From NCBI GenBank assembly GCA_025331565.1, contig JAFREQ010000063.1:1482501-1546500 (forward strand): a stretch of DNA of 64,000 nucleotides, given 5' to 3'. Made by a program: the position numbers and the translations under genes. The notes under the pieces are model-generated. The model saw only the letters and a list, made by a program, of their open reading frames with translations, made no database searches and was not told the DNA's origin. Below are positions 1 to 13,835 of the stretch, one piece after another (within the stretch, counting starts at the first letter, position 1; every line of letters begins with the position of its first letter). This DNA is from Holacanthus passer (taxonomy: Eukaryota; Chordata; Actinopteri; Pomacanthidae).

Positions 1-1305
1 CATACTAACACACGTTTACCTACATACATACATGTACTTACATACATATACATACTAACACACATGCTTACTTACATAAATACATACATGCATACATACA
101 AACATGCTAACATATGTACAAACATACATACATACATACATACATAAACACATGCTTACATACATACATACATACATACTAACACACATGCTTACATACA
201 TACATACATACTAACACACATGCTTACATACATACATACATACATACATACTAACACACATGCTTACATACATACATACATACTAACACACATGATTACT
301 TACATACATACAAACATACATGCTTACATCCATCCATACATATACATACATACATGCTTACATCCATCCATACGTACAAACATATATACATACAAACATA
401 CATACATACGTTTACCTACATACATACATGTACTTACATACACACATAAATACTAACACACGCTTACAAACATACATACATGCATACATACTTGCATACT
501 TGCTAACATATGTACAAACATACATACATACATATATACATACACACATGCTTACATACATACAAACATATATACATACATACATATACTTACAAACACA
601 CATACATACTAACACACATGCTTACATAAATAAATACATACATACTAACACACATGTTTACTTACATACATACATACTAACACACATGCTTACATACATA
701 CATAAACACATGCTTGCTGACATACATACATATATACTAACACACATGCTTACATACATACACACATACTAACACACATGCTTACATACATACATACATA
801 CACACATACATACTAACACACATGCTTACATCCATCCATCCATCCATACAAACATATATACATACAAACATACATACATGAATACATACATATGTTTACC
901 TCCATACATACATATATAGATACATACATACATACATACATGTACTTACATACACACATACATACTAACACACATGCTTACATACATACATACATACATA
1001 CACACATACATACTAACACACATGCTTACAAACACATACATACACACATGCTTACATACAAACAAACATATACACATACATACATATACTTACAAACACA
1101 CATACATACTAACACACGCTTACATAAACAAATACATACATACTAACACACGTTTACTTACATACATACAAACAGACGTTTACCTACTTACATACAAACA
1201 CACATGTTTACATACAGACATACTAACATACAATCTTACATACATACATACATAAATAATAACACACATGCTTACATACACACATACATACAAACATACA
1301 TAGGC
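1..1305. repeat. Degenerate ACAT-based minisatellite
   Basis: Almost the whole stretch is made of ACAT/TACA tetramers. On top of this is a longer, imperfect unit of roughly 30-40 bp whose recognisable core is CTAACACACATGCTTAC followed by a variable number of ACAT steps. A second variant core, GTTTACCTACATACATACA, recurs at about 10, 410 and 890. The mixture of a fixed core and slipping tetramers indicates a minisatellite that grew by slippage and unequal exchange. Open frames across it (runs of His-Thr-Tyr-Ile on one strand, Cys-Val-Tyr-Met on the other) follow from the tetramer period and are not genes. Confidence 0.95.
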
Positions 1306-1950
1306 TACATACTGTACTGTTTTCTCTATGTATTTTACTTCCCAAGTGTTAACATAGATACACCCAGCCAAACTCCTTTTCAAGAGCCAGGAAGCGAGCG
1401 CGCTTGCTCCTTTAATGACTTCACACATGGCAGGTAAGTCAAAGTGACAACATTGAATTGGAGTGAAACTAGAAAAGAAAATACAAAAATAGCCTTAATG
1501 GACGGTTCTGTGAGCAACAGGTAAATGTAAACGTTAAAATAATATACCACTTAGTATGTAACCGGTAAGTATGAAAATTTACGTTAACATAATGCAAAAC
1601 TAAGTGAGTAGCAGGTAAGTATATGACAGTGTTGCTATGTTCGTACAAACTTAGAAAATGAACATAAACTTCATCACTGTCAATAACTGAGCATATAAAG
1701 AACATGTAACACTTACACCCATTGCTTTCTGAAGGATCCACGTGATGAATTACATTGGATTAGACATCCACATTAACACAATGGAGCCATGCCTTTTCCT
1801 TGTTTACCATTACTTCCTACTTCCTGCTTCCCCTATCATTACAGGTGTCAAAATAAAAGCTCCACACTTGTTTGTGCATATGAAAATATAAAATTATTTC
1901 AATTGTCAACTTAATGTTTCTTTAACATATAAAACATATTCAGGGCAGAA
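1306..1950. other. Unique-sequence island between satellite blocks
   Basis: About 650 bases of ordinary AT-rich sequence lie between two blocks of the ACAT satellite. I see no exon with plausible splice sites and no recognisable transposon. Its open frames are short and carry no known motif. Confidence 0.5.
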
Positions 1951-1985
1951 TACATGCATACATACATACATAGATACACACATGC

Positions 1986-2016
<31 letters not shown>

Positions 2017-2182
2017 CACACGTTTACATACATACGTACTAACACACATGCTTACATACATACATACTAACACACATGCTTACATACATACATAATTACA
2101 GACTAACCCACAAGTTTATATACATACATACTAACACATGTTTACATACATACATACATGTACTTACATACATACATACATA
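1951..2182. repeat. ACAT minisatellite, second block
   Basis: This is the same tetramer and the same CTAACACACATGCTTAC core as in the first block. It runs up to a Tc1-like fragment. Its last 40 bases contain CATGTACTTACATACATACA, which reappears in inverted orientation on the other side of that fragment. Confidence 0.9.
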
Positions 2183-2324
2183 CTGTACTAATCAAAAGTT
2201 TGGACACGACTTTTCATTCAAATGTTTTTCTTTGTTTTTATTATTTTGTAGTTTAATATTGAAGACATCAAGCTATGAAGAAACACAAATGGATTTTTTT
2301 AATGAACAAAAAATTGTTGTTGTT
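2183..2324. mobile_element. Short Tc1-like transposon fragment
   Basis: The segment begins with TGTACTAATCAAAAGTTTGG followed by ACACGACTTTTCATTC. This closely resembles the terminal inverted repeat of a common fish Tc1/mariner family, which usually starts CAGTCAAAAGTTTGGACAC. The following bases, with TTGAAGACATCAAGCTATGA, also fit the subterminal part of that family as I remember it. Only about 140 bp remain; there is no transposase frame and no second terminus, so it is a dead end fragment inside the satellite. Confidence 0.65.
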
Positions 2325-2436
2325 GTATGTATGTATGTATGTATGTAAGTACATGTATGTATGTTTGTATGTATGCATACATTCATACATAAATACTAAC
2401 ACACATGCTTACATACATACAGGCTTACATACATAT
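2325..2436. repeat. ACAT satellite block, first half inverted
   Basis: From about 2325 to 2372 the repeat reads as ATGT, the complement of the surrounding ACAT array, and then returns to ACAT. The inverted part contains GTATGTAAGTACATGTATGT, the reverse complement of sequence in the preceding block near 2150-2180. The Tc1-like fragment therefore sits in the loop of an inverted repeat. Confidence 0.85.
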
Positions 2437-5400
2437 CTGCCTACCAATGCACTGGATTTTGTTTTGACAGAGAAATTTGGCTGTGACAATCAGCACTGCA
2501 TGAAGCAACAGACTGAGAAAAGTGGCTTTTATTGTGGCGTAGATTATATAATGTGAGCAGATCTAAATCATCACTGTAACTGTTAAATGTGATAATGATG
2601 GGACTGGAAGCAAATTACATAAACTGACAAGGAGTTAAACATCTCAAGCAGAAATGTGAACTTAAAAACAGGCATCATCTGTTTTGTAGCATGATCACCA
2701 TCTGAAATTATATTAATCTAAAACTGGTCCAGTGGGTTTGTGGTATCCATGCATTTGTTTCCAGGTGAAACTCACCTGTTGTGGATGTGTCATGGTGGAA
2801 CCATGTCTGTCAGCAGAAAGGGTTTTCTCTGATAAATTCTCTGATAAAGTCTACAAATATTTACAAATCATCTATTAAATAGCTGCAAGAATCATTGACA
2901 AATCAACATTAGCATACAAGAAAGAAAGATCGCAGTCGTGACACTTTTCAAACCAAGTAAAATTTAATGTTTACAGAGTCCAGAATGCAACAGAAAACAC
3001 ATGAGAGAAACTAATTTCAGTCTCGGAGACAAAACACTCCATGGCAGCACATTGTGTAAGTAACACAACTCCAATATTTGGCTTTGTACTGGAGACGATG
3101 TTGAAATTCTCAATATTATTTGTTGTCTCGATCTTCAAAAATTACAAAATCAGAAAAGCAAAATAGAAATGCAGAAACTCATCTGTTGTACATCCTTTTC
3201 CCTTCAAAAACTTAAACGATGCACAATAAAGGACAATATTTATGTCTGCCTGCACTTCTGTTTTGAGGCCACCAGGGGTCTGACAGTACATATGCTATGC
3301 TTGAAAAAAGCCACAGATAGGCTGCCAAAAGCAAAATTTACAGACCACCTTCAACATTTGACCAGCAACATGACCTACATGTGACAGATGTCAGCAGAGA
3401 CCAGCTACACTGCTACATATGTTCGGTCTTTGTCCAAGACTGCTTGCTTTCTGGAAATACACCTTTAACTCCAACACAAAACTCTCAAGTCTTCATAAGG
3501 GTACCTTTGCCTTCTCTACTGTAACTGCTAGATGACTTAGTTTCTTAAATTGGAAATACAACCATCCACCTACTCATTAACTGGGTATGTGACCTCATGA
3601 GCTGCAATCATCTTGACAAAATAAAGTATTTGAGAAATGGCAAATAAGAGAAATTCTGTTGGATTGGAGACCATTTATTTACAACTTCTCCTCTATCAGT
3701 GCTGCTGGGGTCTCTCCCATTCTGCCATCGATCATTGAACTTTTTAAAGCTGCAGTGGGCAGTTTGAACATACACAATGCAAGACCATCTGTATCTAAGA
3801 TTCTCCCACCGGGCCCACAGGTTTGAAAGGCAGCAGGAGTCGGATGCCCTGTGAAACCTCCTGCCTCGTAGGGCCTGTTCTCTGTGGCACGAGCCCTGAC
3901 GAAACCTCCAGGCTTCAGAGGGATTGGCCATCTAAGAGCAGGATGAGAGGATGGTCCAGACATCCTTCTCACCTGCTTCAGCAACACTGAGGTGAGAGGC
4001 AACAGCCAATGACCTGAATTCTCCTGGAGGAAGACTCCGTATTATTGAGGAACCACCTCTCACTAAAAATGACCTGTGATCGGGCAACATCTCCCGTCAC
4101 AAGCTAGATTTCCTTAAGTCTGAAAACAGAGCCAAGAGGAGGTACAGACGTTTTCTCTCAGACCACTTGAATTACAATATGCTGAAAGGTTTTTATGTAG
4201 TCTATGTCCAATGATGCAAAAAAACAAAACAAAAAAACTGCCTGCCCCAGCTTTAACCTGATAATCGACATTCTGGAGACCCCCAACCTTTTAGTATTTC
4301 ATTTACTTTTCCTTCACTTTTTTCAGGTTAATTCTTCCATTTTTTTTATTTTTACCTAGTCACATGTTTAATAGAATTGTTATTATTAAATTTCCAGCTA
4401 CATCACCTTCTTATTGTTATGATTAGTTACGCAAACTGACAATTATTACGACAGAGATGATGCTGTTGTTTGTTTGGTTGCGATCGATTTTTTTGTGTTG
4501 TGTGTGACTGTAGGTCTCGTTGTACATGTTAAATCAAAAAGCAAACAATAAAGTTCTATACATGAACATTTTACAAGCAATAATTGGGAAAAGAAAAAAA
4601 TCTCAGAATGATGCTGCTTATCTGTCAAAAGAGACACAATCCTTAAACCATTGTTTACCACCGTCTGGCAGCTACTTCTTGTTAACTCCCCGCTTCACAT
4701 GCATAAGCTACAAATATACACTACGTCTTCAAGACCTTCAAAGCCACAATAATCACATTTATTCATATACACGGCCTCAGCAAGAATACAGGTACAGATA
4801 ATACAGTCTGTTCTTCGTCATTCTGGGACTGTGAATTTCTACGGGGTTATTTTTGTTGGTTAAAATGTCAAAATAAATATTTTGCAAATTAAATCAGATT
4901 AAGTTTAAATATCTTACAGCTGAAATAAGTGGTTCATTTATGTTTTCACAGTGTCTCACAAGCTAAAATCTCATTTTAACTCAAGGAAGATTTGTATGTA
5001 AACTCAGTGGGGGGAAAAAGCCTGGGAGACATTTTTGTTTGTGAATGCAAATCCAAATGAACCAGCAATTAGTTTGTAAGATATCAAACATTTCAGAATC
5101 TTACACTATTTATAGGTTTTCTAAAACAAACAAAAAAACCAGTCCCATTTTCCCCACAATAATTTTTTGTGGGTTTCCAATCTTGTTAATTACAGTTCAA
5201 TATTCTCAATGCCCTCTCTGCTAAAAAAACAACAGTATAAGCTAATACAGTAACAAATGCTCCCAACAGATAAAACTGTGTAAATGTAGCAGTCAGGTTG
5301 ATCTGTTTCTTGTGGGGAATGTTCAACAAAATGTGAGGAGTGCTTGAGGTGACCATCTATTGGGGCAAATCCAAAAACCTCATGACATCGACTCTGTACT

Positions 5401-7170
5401 GTATTAATTGACTCATATAACTGTGAATGGAAACTCAAAGTGGGCAGAGTTTGCTAATAATTTTTGCTACGTCAGCTTGAGATCACGACTTGATTATTTT
5501 GCCATTTTGTCTGAGAACCACAGTTTTATCTGTGACCATAAATGACTTTATTTTTTGAGATAAATTATGTTTTTGTGGTACTAATCTGTCTTCAGATGGG
5601 GAGGAATGACTTTATGAAACCGATTTTGAATGACCATGAAGTACAGAGATGAAAACGCATGTGACGTCGAGATGTTTTCTAATTTAATCACTCTTTTGAA
5701 ATGATGGCTTAAAAAACAAAAAACGAAATTGCAAAGTTGTTACCTTCAGCAGTGACGAGTCATTAAGGAACTCAACATTTTTAAATTAGCAAAATATGGC
5801 CATTTCTTGTCTCAAGGTAACGACATAATCAAGTTGTGATCTGAAGAAACTGATGGAAAAAATGAGCAACCTCAGCCAAACTGAACTTCCATAGTTAACA
5901 GTGCAGAAACCCTGTGGCTGACCCATCCTGAAATGTCATCTTATACAAAACTTATCTCAAAAATACGGCAAACCTGAAATACAACTGACACACTTTCTAA
6001 AAAAACAAAAAAAACTAAAGTCAGATAAAACAGAAAAAAAGACAATATTAGACAATACTTCTCTGGTATATTGTTACTCTGAAAGCTGTTATAATAAAGT
6101 CAAAAACTGCTATGATTGGTGCAAGTGCTGAGCATTATAAGAGAAAATCTATTCATTGTGCAAAAACAACTACTGCAACTGACTAACATGATGTGCATCT
6201 GTGTGAACTGATAAAGGCAACAAAGAAAAGAAGACAAGTAAAAGACAGCATGCAGTTGAAGGACTAGCGTCACACAGTAAGGCCACTGAACATCCTGGTT
6301 GGCTTCCCTGCCTGAAAGCTCCACAAAAATACTGCTGAACAAAGATGTTCATCACGGTGTGTTCTCGAAACACAACAAGTGTTAATGAGCTTTTGGTGTT
6401 TTGGCAGTTTCTTCTGCATTTATCAGCCATGGCTGAACTCAAGAGAAGGCTTTGCAGAATATCGCTAAGGACCATCAAGGGGTGAGGTTTACAGCTCATG
6501 CTGGTGAGTGTGTCCGCTTTAATATGATGACAATGAAGCGGGTTTCCCTTGTAGACCTTAGATTTTGATATAAACAGCTGATAATGTACTGGAAGGATCT
6601 GGTTATTGAAACTATGGTCGTATTGATCATGGAACATGTGAGCAGCTTTGTGAACTTTGGGGAGATTTTGACAGGGTTGCTGGAGTGTCTCAGAAGTTTC
6701 TTTTGAAACTTGAATTATCAAAATGTCTGTTCCTATTTTGAGGCTATGCGACTAGTAACTTCAAAGTGAACTTCTTTAAAACTGAAGCTCTTCTTTCTGT
6801 CCCTCCTTCCACAGTAACATCAATGTCCACTATCATGCACAGTTTGTCCCGATAACCTAAACATTCAAACGTTCATACAACCCCTTCAAACTTCAAGACG
6901 ACATGCCACAGGGTACAAAACACAAAGGAAAACAACTGAAATCATCAACTTGAGAGCTAACATAGCTTATAATCAGTCTAAGGCAAAACAAAAAAGAAAC
7001 AAGTAGTGGGTTGGTGAATTTAGGAGCTTTCTGACAACATACTGTGTAGGCTATCACTTTGTGGACCAAAGTTCTGCAGTCCATGCCAGCCTTCCTGGTG
7101 GGGAACCCTCTGTACTCCTGCATGGCCTGATTCCTCGGTTGAGCTCTACAAGGGTGACCAACGGGGAGCT
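2437..7170 (-). other. Probable bckdk 3' UTR and downstream flank
   Basis: No coding exon could be supported in these 4.7 kb. The longest open frame is 183 codons on the minus strand (6170-6721). It has no recognisable domain, and it lies just downstream of the bckdk stop on the gene's own strand, so it is most simply 3' UTR. Several minus-strand AATAAA motifs (TTTATT on plus, for example near 3671, 4757 and 5549) could serve as polyadenylation signals; the sequence does not decide between them. A more GC-rich patch at about 3690-4000 has overlapping open frames in two registers, which argues against coding. Confidence 0.45.
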
Positions 7171-10100
7171 TTACACTCGGAAGCTCTCTCCTTTGCCGTC
7201 GATGTGGCGCAGTCGTAGGTAGATGTCAGTGCCGATACCCTGCATAGACTGTATAGACAGAGAGCCACCCAGGTACTCAGCGTAGGCCCTGGATGTGGGC
7301 AAGCCGAAGCCAAACCTGCAAATCACAAAGACAGAGAGCAGTTTTAAGATGACAGTGAAGTGTTTGAGTTGTAGCCGTGATGCACAGCTAACGGATTCAT
7401 GCCTGGTTGAAAACACCTAATGATCTGTTGTTGATACAACATGATCCAAAATGTCAATGAACTGAAATGCCACCTGCAGGTAAATACAGGTGGCCACTGG
7501 ACCCAGGAAGTCACTGCCAAGCCTCCTGCAGGATCATGAGGTGGCACAGAGGTCAGGATTTAATAAACCTACACTCTCACCTCTTCCTCTTAGACCTTGT
7601 CGACACCAATGTATGTACATATGAAAATGTGTTTCTCACTGCTTTGTGGCTTTCAGTAAGATGAGCTTCTCAGAAATCATCTAAAAAGACAAAAAACGGT
7701 CTTGGGTTTTGTGAATTGGATTAGTGGGTTTACTTGAGTTTAAAAACAGCTGCATATAAGCAAGCAGCACTTTTGGTGTAAAAATGATACACAATGCACA
7801 TGTAATTCTTTCTCCTCTCATCGTGTAACTATATTGGTCTGTGGAAGTAGCCACTAACATGGTCTATCCCCTGTGATTATGACAACGTGAGTGACACTGA
7901 AATTACACTGAGCAGCTTTCCCATCACATGAAGGCAACAAGACGCAAGCCGTTCCAATGACTTCAACAGACACAGCCATGTGGATGATCTAACCGGCTGT
8001 TGTAGTGTTTTTCTGATAACTGATCAGATCTGTCTGAGCAAGAGAGAGTCCACAAAGACTCACTCATACTCCATGCCTGGCAGCCATTTGTGTGTTGTAA
8101 GTGTAAGTATGTAAGTTGAGGCATGGTTGTTAGCTCAGCTCGCTAACTAAACTGCTAAACTGGACAAGTTATTCTTCTTCTGGCACTTTTTTGCAGTCAA
8201 CAAACAGCTTCAGCTGCAGTTTAATTTGCATGTAGCCTGAAAAAACCAAGAGAGATGCAATTTTATTTGAGATGTGGCAAACAGATGGCAGAGAAACATG
8301 TAGTTAAGTGTAAGAAAATGCATTGTATCACATCTGAATTTGATCCACAGGGTAAATGAGGCCTGAGGTATGATTGTCATGTTGTGGATATATTTACAGG
8401 CCAATATTATGTCTCAATGCTGGTGACTGTGAAGAACGCAGAATATGATTCACACCATTTTCATACTCATGACATCACTGAGTCGTCCCTCTGAAGGATT
8501 GTATCTAACCGGGAACTTGATAACTTTCAGAATCTGTGTATTCATTCATTCAGTCATTTAAACTGATTGTTTAAAGAACTTACAGGTCTGCCATTTTCCC
8601 TAAAAGAGATCAGAGGTCCCACTCCTGAAAATCCCTCAGAAATGACTCAGATATTTATAAATGCCCATAGAGGCGAAAGTAAGAAAGGGTTCAATGGCAA
8701 ATTATAGAAAGGTATCATCTCATGAAACTACCTAAGGAGGACACAACTACAGGTCTGGGACACTTCCACCAATTCACTGACCTGGAGGGACTTTTGTTAT
8801 GAAAATTTGATTCAATTTATAACCTCTAAGCAGGAATCCAAATTAACTGAGACCTGGTACTCTTGCTGGAGGGAGTGTAACCCTAAACCACATATTCATA
8901 TTTCTTGGGAGAACATTGGATGCGTAATATCAAGAATACTGGGTTTTGTATCCAAGTTATTGTTGTGCAATAGTGATATCTAAGTTTTATGGTTGCAAAT
9001 AAAAAATCTGTTACAAATGCTGGCTTCAGAGAACCCTCCCACCCCCGTCCCATTGTGGACCTTTTTATGGGCACTGTAAACAATTTACGCTCCATGGAAA
9101 AAATGACTTACACCCTCCATCTACAGAAAGACAAGGGCGAAAAAGACTGGATGAAATGGGATTGTTACTTACAGAAATGGACACTGATAACAGTTGTTTT
9201 TTTTCCTCTTTATATATTACTTATGTTACTGATAATTTGCAGTTATGCAAAACCTATGTAATGAACTGTAGTTGGCTGTACGTGGCTGACCTCATGTTTT
9301 TGTTCCATACTTTGTTCTGTTTGTTAATTAGAAAATAAAACATAAAAAGGTGAGTGTTCCCATGTGCCCTGAATGGAGTTGTTTTCCTGTACTCATTTAT
9401 GTTTTTACTCAGCTGTAGGCGTCTTCTCCTCGGACCACAACTTTTACCAGATGTTGATGGTGATGTCAACGGCCAACAAAACAACAATTTATTTTTTTGT
9501 GTTCCAGTGCAGATGCCAGAATTTCCTGTGGCATCTTTTTTGCTGTCAGATTTACCCATGTTAGTGTCGACACAATCCAAATACATTTGTAAGTACTGAA
9601 GAGGACATTCTGTACTTTCAAATTCTTACCCATGCATGGGGCTGGACTGGTTTCCACTGTTGGTAATGCTGTTGAAGAGGTTGCTCATGCGGGGGTCCTG
9701 TGCGCTGTCCTCAGCCGTGCTGAAGTGGTAGTCCATCACTTTGTCTATAATATTGTGAGGGATGCCGCCACCACGGTCTGAAATCCTTAAAGGGGAATAA
9801 AAGAAAGTTGTTTAGTAGCTTCAAGCAACACAATACTTGACAACAACTGTAACATCTTTTTCTTTTAGCTTAGATGCTTATCTCTTGAAAACACTCCAGG
9901 GACTCATAAAGGACTCAGAACACTTCATACATTTCATACTTTAGGCAAGCAGACGACAGCAGCTGTGCTGAAGGATTTGATTTATCATTCAGTGATTTAT
10001 CCTTTGACAGCAACACGTGAAGGGTCTCTTCAGACAAACTGGTGAGGGACCAGAGTGGGAGCAACCCTAACGTCACTATGGAACTTGATTTAAAATTGTT

Positions 10101-13100
10101 CTTTAACAGCAACAGTGGAACAGACATTAAGCAACTCACCTGATGACAAAATCAATGTCATTATTGGCAATGGTGACGACCACATCGGGCACATTGTACG
10201 GGGTGTCCAGATGGCTTTCCATGGTGGCCCTGAAGAGACACATAGATGGATATCATGCAGAGTAAATGGTGTGTGGAATGTGTTTGAGAAATTTAAGAAA
10301 TGAGATATGTGTAACAGTCATAGTTTCCTTTCTTTCCAACTTAAACATATTGTGTTAATCGTGAGTATCCTGTATCATAGATCATACTGACAAAAACTTT
10401 CTTTTCAAAAGTACAGTCAGTTAAGAATTTGAAGACACTGTGTTACACCATGATTTCCATCTCTAGATCTCCAGGCACAGGAAGAGATGGTGATGAATAG
10501 AGATGAGTAACGATTATTCGGCACAGTATGTGTGAGTGGTGAAGTCACCTCATGGCATTCTTGAGGAGCTCAGGCAGGATGTAATCCAGAGGCAGAGGGA
10601 TAAAGGGGAAGCGAGCAGCTACGTGTCCGTTGATCCTCACTCTGGGCGAGTTACCATACTGGTGCTCACACAGACGCCTGAGAGACACATGAGGAGCATT
10701 TACAGTAATGTATAGGGCCTGATCGACTAACTCCTCTGCTATACAATGTAAAAACCTTGTTTAATAGGGTTAAAATACAAATTAAACATTATTAGAGCCA
10801 CACAGGTAGGTTTTCATGTAACTGTTGTACTTCTGTTCATTTAACAATCTCATTCCTTCCAGCCATAGTGTACATGACTATATACTGTAGAGATCAATTT
10901 ATATTGGTGACCATGCTAACAGAACAGCAAATAACATTAAATGGAACAAATTCTCTCTAGAAACAACATTTTGAAGACTAAACACAAAGAAAGCAAACAT
11001 GCACTGTTAATGTTTAACATGGTCAACATCTTTGTTTACTGTGGTGACATGCAAACATATTAGGTATAAATTAGCAATAAACACAAAGTACAACTGAGGC
11101 TGAAGGGGATGTTATTTTATTATGGACCAAAGTGGTGGACTGACAAACTTTGATCTCTAAAGCCCTGCTGCTAGTGTCGCTAAAATACTTTTATTAAGCT
11201 CAGCTATACACACCACAAATGTATTGCAACTGTAATTATAATTTGCATGAGCTTGACATGTGTTTGTGTAATCTGGCTTAATTTTTAGTTCACAGACTGT
11301 GTGAATTTTCTTTTGAGCTCAAAAGTGCCTGACTCCAAAAAGGTAATTTGATAAGATGATCCAAAAGGTAAACAAGAGCGATAGCTCATATCTCATAGTG
11401 AAAGTTTATCAGCTGATCTCTGACCCCCCTCAATCAACAGAACGCTCATACAGAAGCAAAAAGCCATCTAAAGGTGATAAATAAATAAAGCTGTGTGATG
11501 AAACGCTTACCTGGCAAAGTCCACCCACTTCTCTATGATTTTTTTGGGGGAGAGACGTCTACATATGATCCCAACAAAATCAGGCTGAAACAAGAACAGA
11601 AATAATTGATACAGAAACCGTATTAATTAAAAATAACTTTAAAAAACAGGGATGATTTTTCTTTCTCCTTCTGCATAGTGTAAATCCTGCTATTTAGTTA
11701 CTGTTATAAATTAAAATGCCTTTTAAAGTACCAAAATAAAGATGGCAACATATATAACTTATAGTAAAAAAAAAGGTTACATAAATATATTTGGCCAAAG
11801 ATTTAGAAATCATGTGAATGACGGAAACAGTTAGACGCACATTGTCTTCGTGGAGGGCGAGATGGTGTGTGGCCAACATTCGGATCCCCAGACGAGAGCA
11901 CAGCGTTGTATCCAGGAAGCTGCGAAGGATTGTCTCATCCTGCAACAGTAGGAAAGAAATCACTTTTTGCTTCACAGGCAAAACACTCTTAAGATCACTA
12001 ACAGTACCACCAAAATCCAACATCTGATGCAACCAATCAAATAGCGGAAGGCAGATTTACTAGAAAGCAAAAATCTGGCATATTTACTGCACTCACTGCT
12101 TTTAAGATCAGGTCAGACGGTTATGTAGGTAAAAGAATTAGACAACTTTAAAAGTTTTTAACATTTGAATTTAGCAATTAACAGGATCTTAATAATTTCC
12201 AGGATGACAAGAATGTCCTTCGGGATTAATAAAGTTCTTATCTTTCTGACCACCGAAGGACCTTCAATTACCCTGATGAAAGTACTGAAACATCCTCAAT
12301 AGAATCATTAGCGGGAAATAATTTCGAACGTAGGGTCCATGTTTGGTGTTCTGAGGGTTGTGAAGGTTCAGATCGTACCTGGATGTGTCTGCGACACTCC
12401 CTGAAGCCCTGGGCCAACATGGTGACCACGTCTTTATGGTCGTCCAACAGCTGCTGCACCAGCTTGCAGAAACGAGCCTCCACATCCTGATCCTTGATCT
12501 GGAAATAGAAAGACAAACTTCATATCAACCCATTAAAACTGGATGTTTAAAAAGCCTTGTTTTCCACACAGGCCATGTATTTGTTTTTTCTGAATTTCAC
12601 CTGTCCCTTCTTAGCTAGCACAGAAAGCCTGAGGGTAACTTCTCAGATCAGTCTGATAAGTCTAAACACAGCAACAAAATGGTGCCTGAATATTTACTGA
12701 AGAGGACAGAAAAAAAACGTCCAGCAGGTCTGTCGTCACCTGCAGTCTTACATGCACTAACACAGGAACAAATGGGCACTTTTGTCTTATTTTCCAAGAA
12801 CTCAACGAAGGCAAAAGAGTTAAATAAAGAGCCGAGGCTGTTCTCTGTCATCACCAAACAAGAAATAACTGAAGAGGACTGACCCACATTCCTCACTGTG
12901 CATGTTTGTGAAACTGAACTCACCCAGAGCCCTCAAACTAAGATTGCACAAGCTGTCAGCTTTTGTTAGCTAAAAAACAGTTATTATAATCTGAATATTA
13001 AGTCTAAGTTTAAACCTGTAGCAATAACATGACTGACAGAGAACAGTACAATAGATCACAATCTTATACACACACACTGTATAAAGTTAGTCATCTTTTC

Positions 13101-13791
13101 TTGAAGCACTTTTATCGCTATCTTTTACATGTTTGAGTAAATATTTATCTTGATAATCTTTCAAGCGCATCTTATCACCTTATTCACCAGAAACAATGTC
13201 TCAACTTCATACCTGGTGCTCATACTAAAGCACTCCCACTTTTTCATTTAATAACTTCATAACAATAAGACATTTTCTATTTCTCTTAACACTTTAGTGT
13301 GAATGACAACATTACATAGATCTCAAGACAAAACTCTGATAAAGCCACTTCACATTTCATGCAGCAACTGTAGAGGCATCCAATATTTTTATAGCAGTGT
13401 ACAGCATGTTATGGTCATTTTCAAAAGAGGAAGTAATATAGTTGTTTACTTCACTTTCACTTCCAAGGATGATTGTTGCTGGACTGTTTTGCTGCTCTAA
13501 CCAAAATTAGGGTTCATCACAGCAAAGCCATTTTTAGCAAACTGAGGAGTAAAGGTCTTACACTTTGCAGAGTTTGGAGACTTCATTGATAATTTAAGTT
13601 TAATTCAATTTAATTTAAAAGGGAAAAAAACGAAAATAGGCTTTTTACTCAATAGACTTAATGAAGAAAAGCAGTAAAAGCTGCTACGTGCAGGCAAAAC
13701 AAAAGTCTTGACAGCAAATGTTCATACTTCCTGTTTACGATCTTCAGTAAAGCTGCTCCCTGAGAAATGAAGAACTTGAACTTATGACCCT

Positions 13792-13835
<44 letters not shown>

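Noticed and set aside
1..1305. Regularly spaced repeat that could look like a CRISPR-type array
   Set aside because: The spacing varies by multiples of four, the spacers are themselves ACAT repeats, and the surrounding genes are vertebrate.
220..1437. Several open frames rich in His-Thr-Tyr-Ile or Cys-Val-Tyr-Met
   Set aside because: They follow from translating an ACAT/ATGT tetramer array, and the same pattern appears in several frames and on both strands.
3608..4002. Two overlapping 107-codon frames on the minus strand
   Set aside because: Two registers are open at once in a locally GC-richer patch. There are no domains, splice sites or start context.
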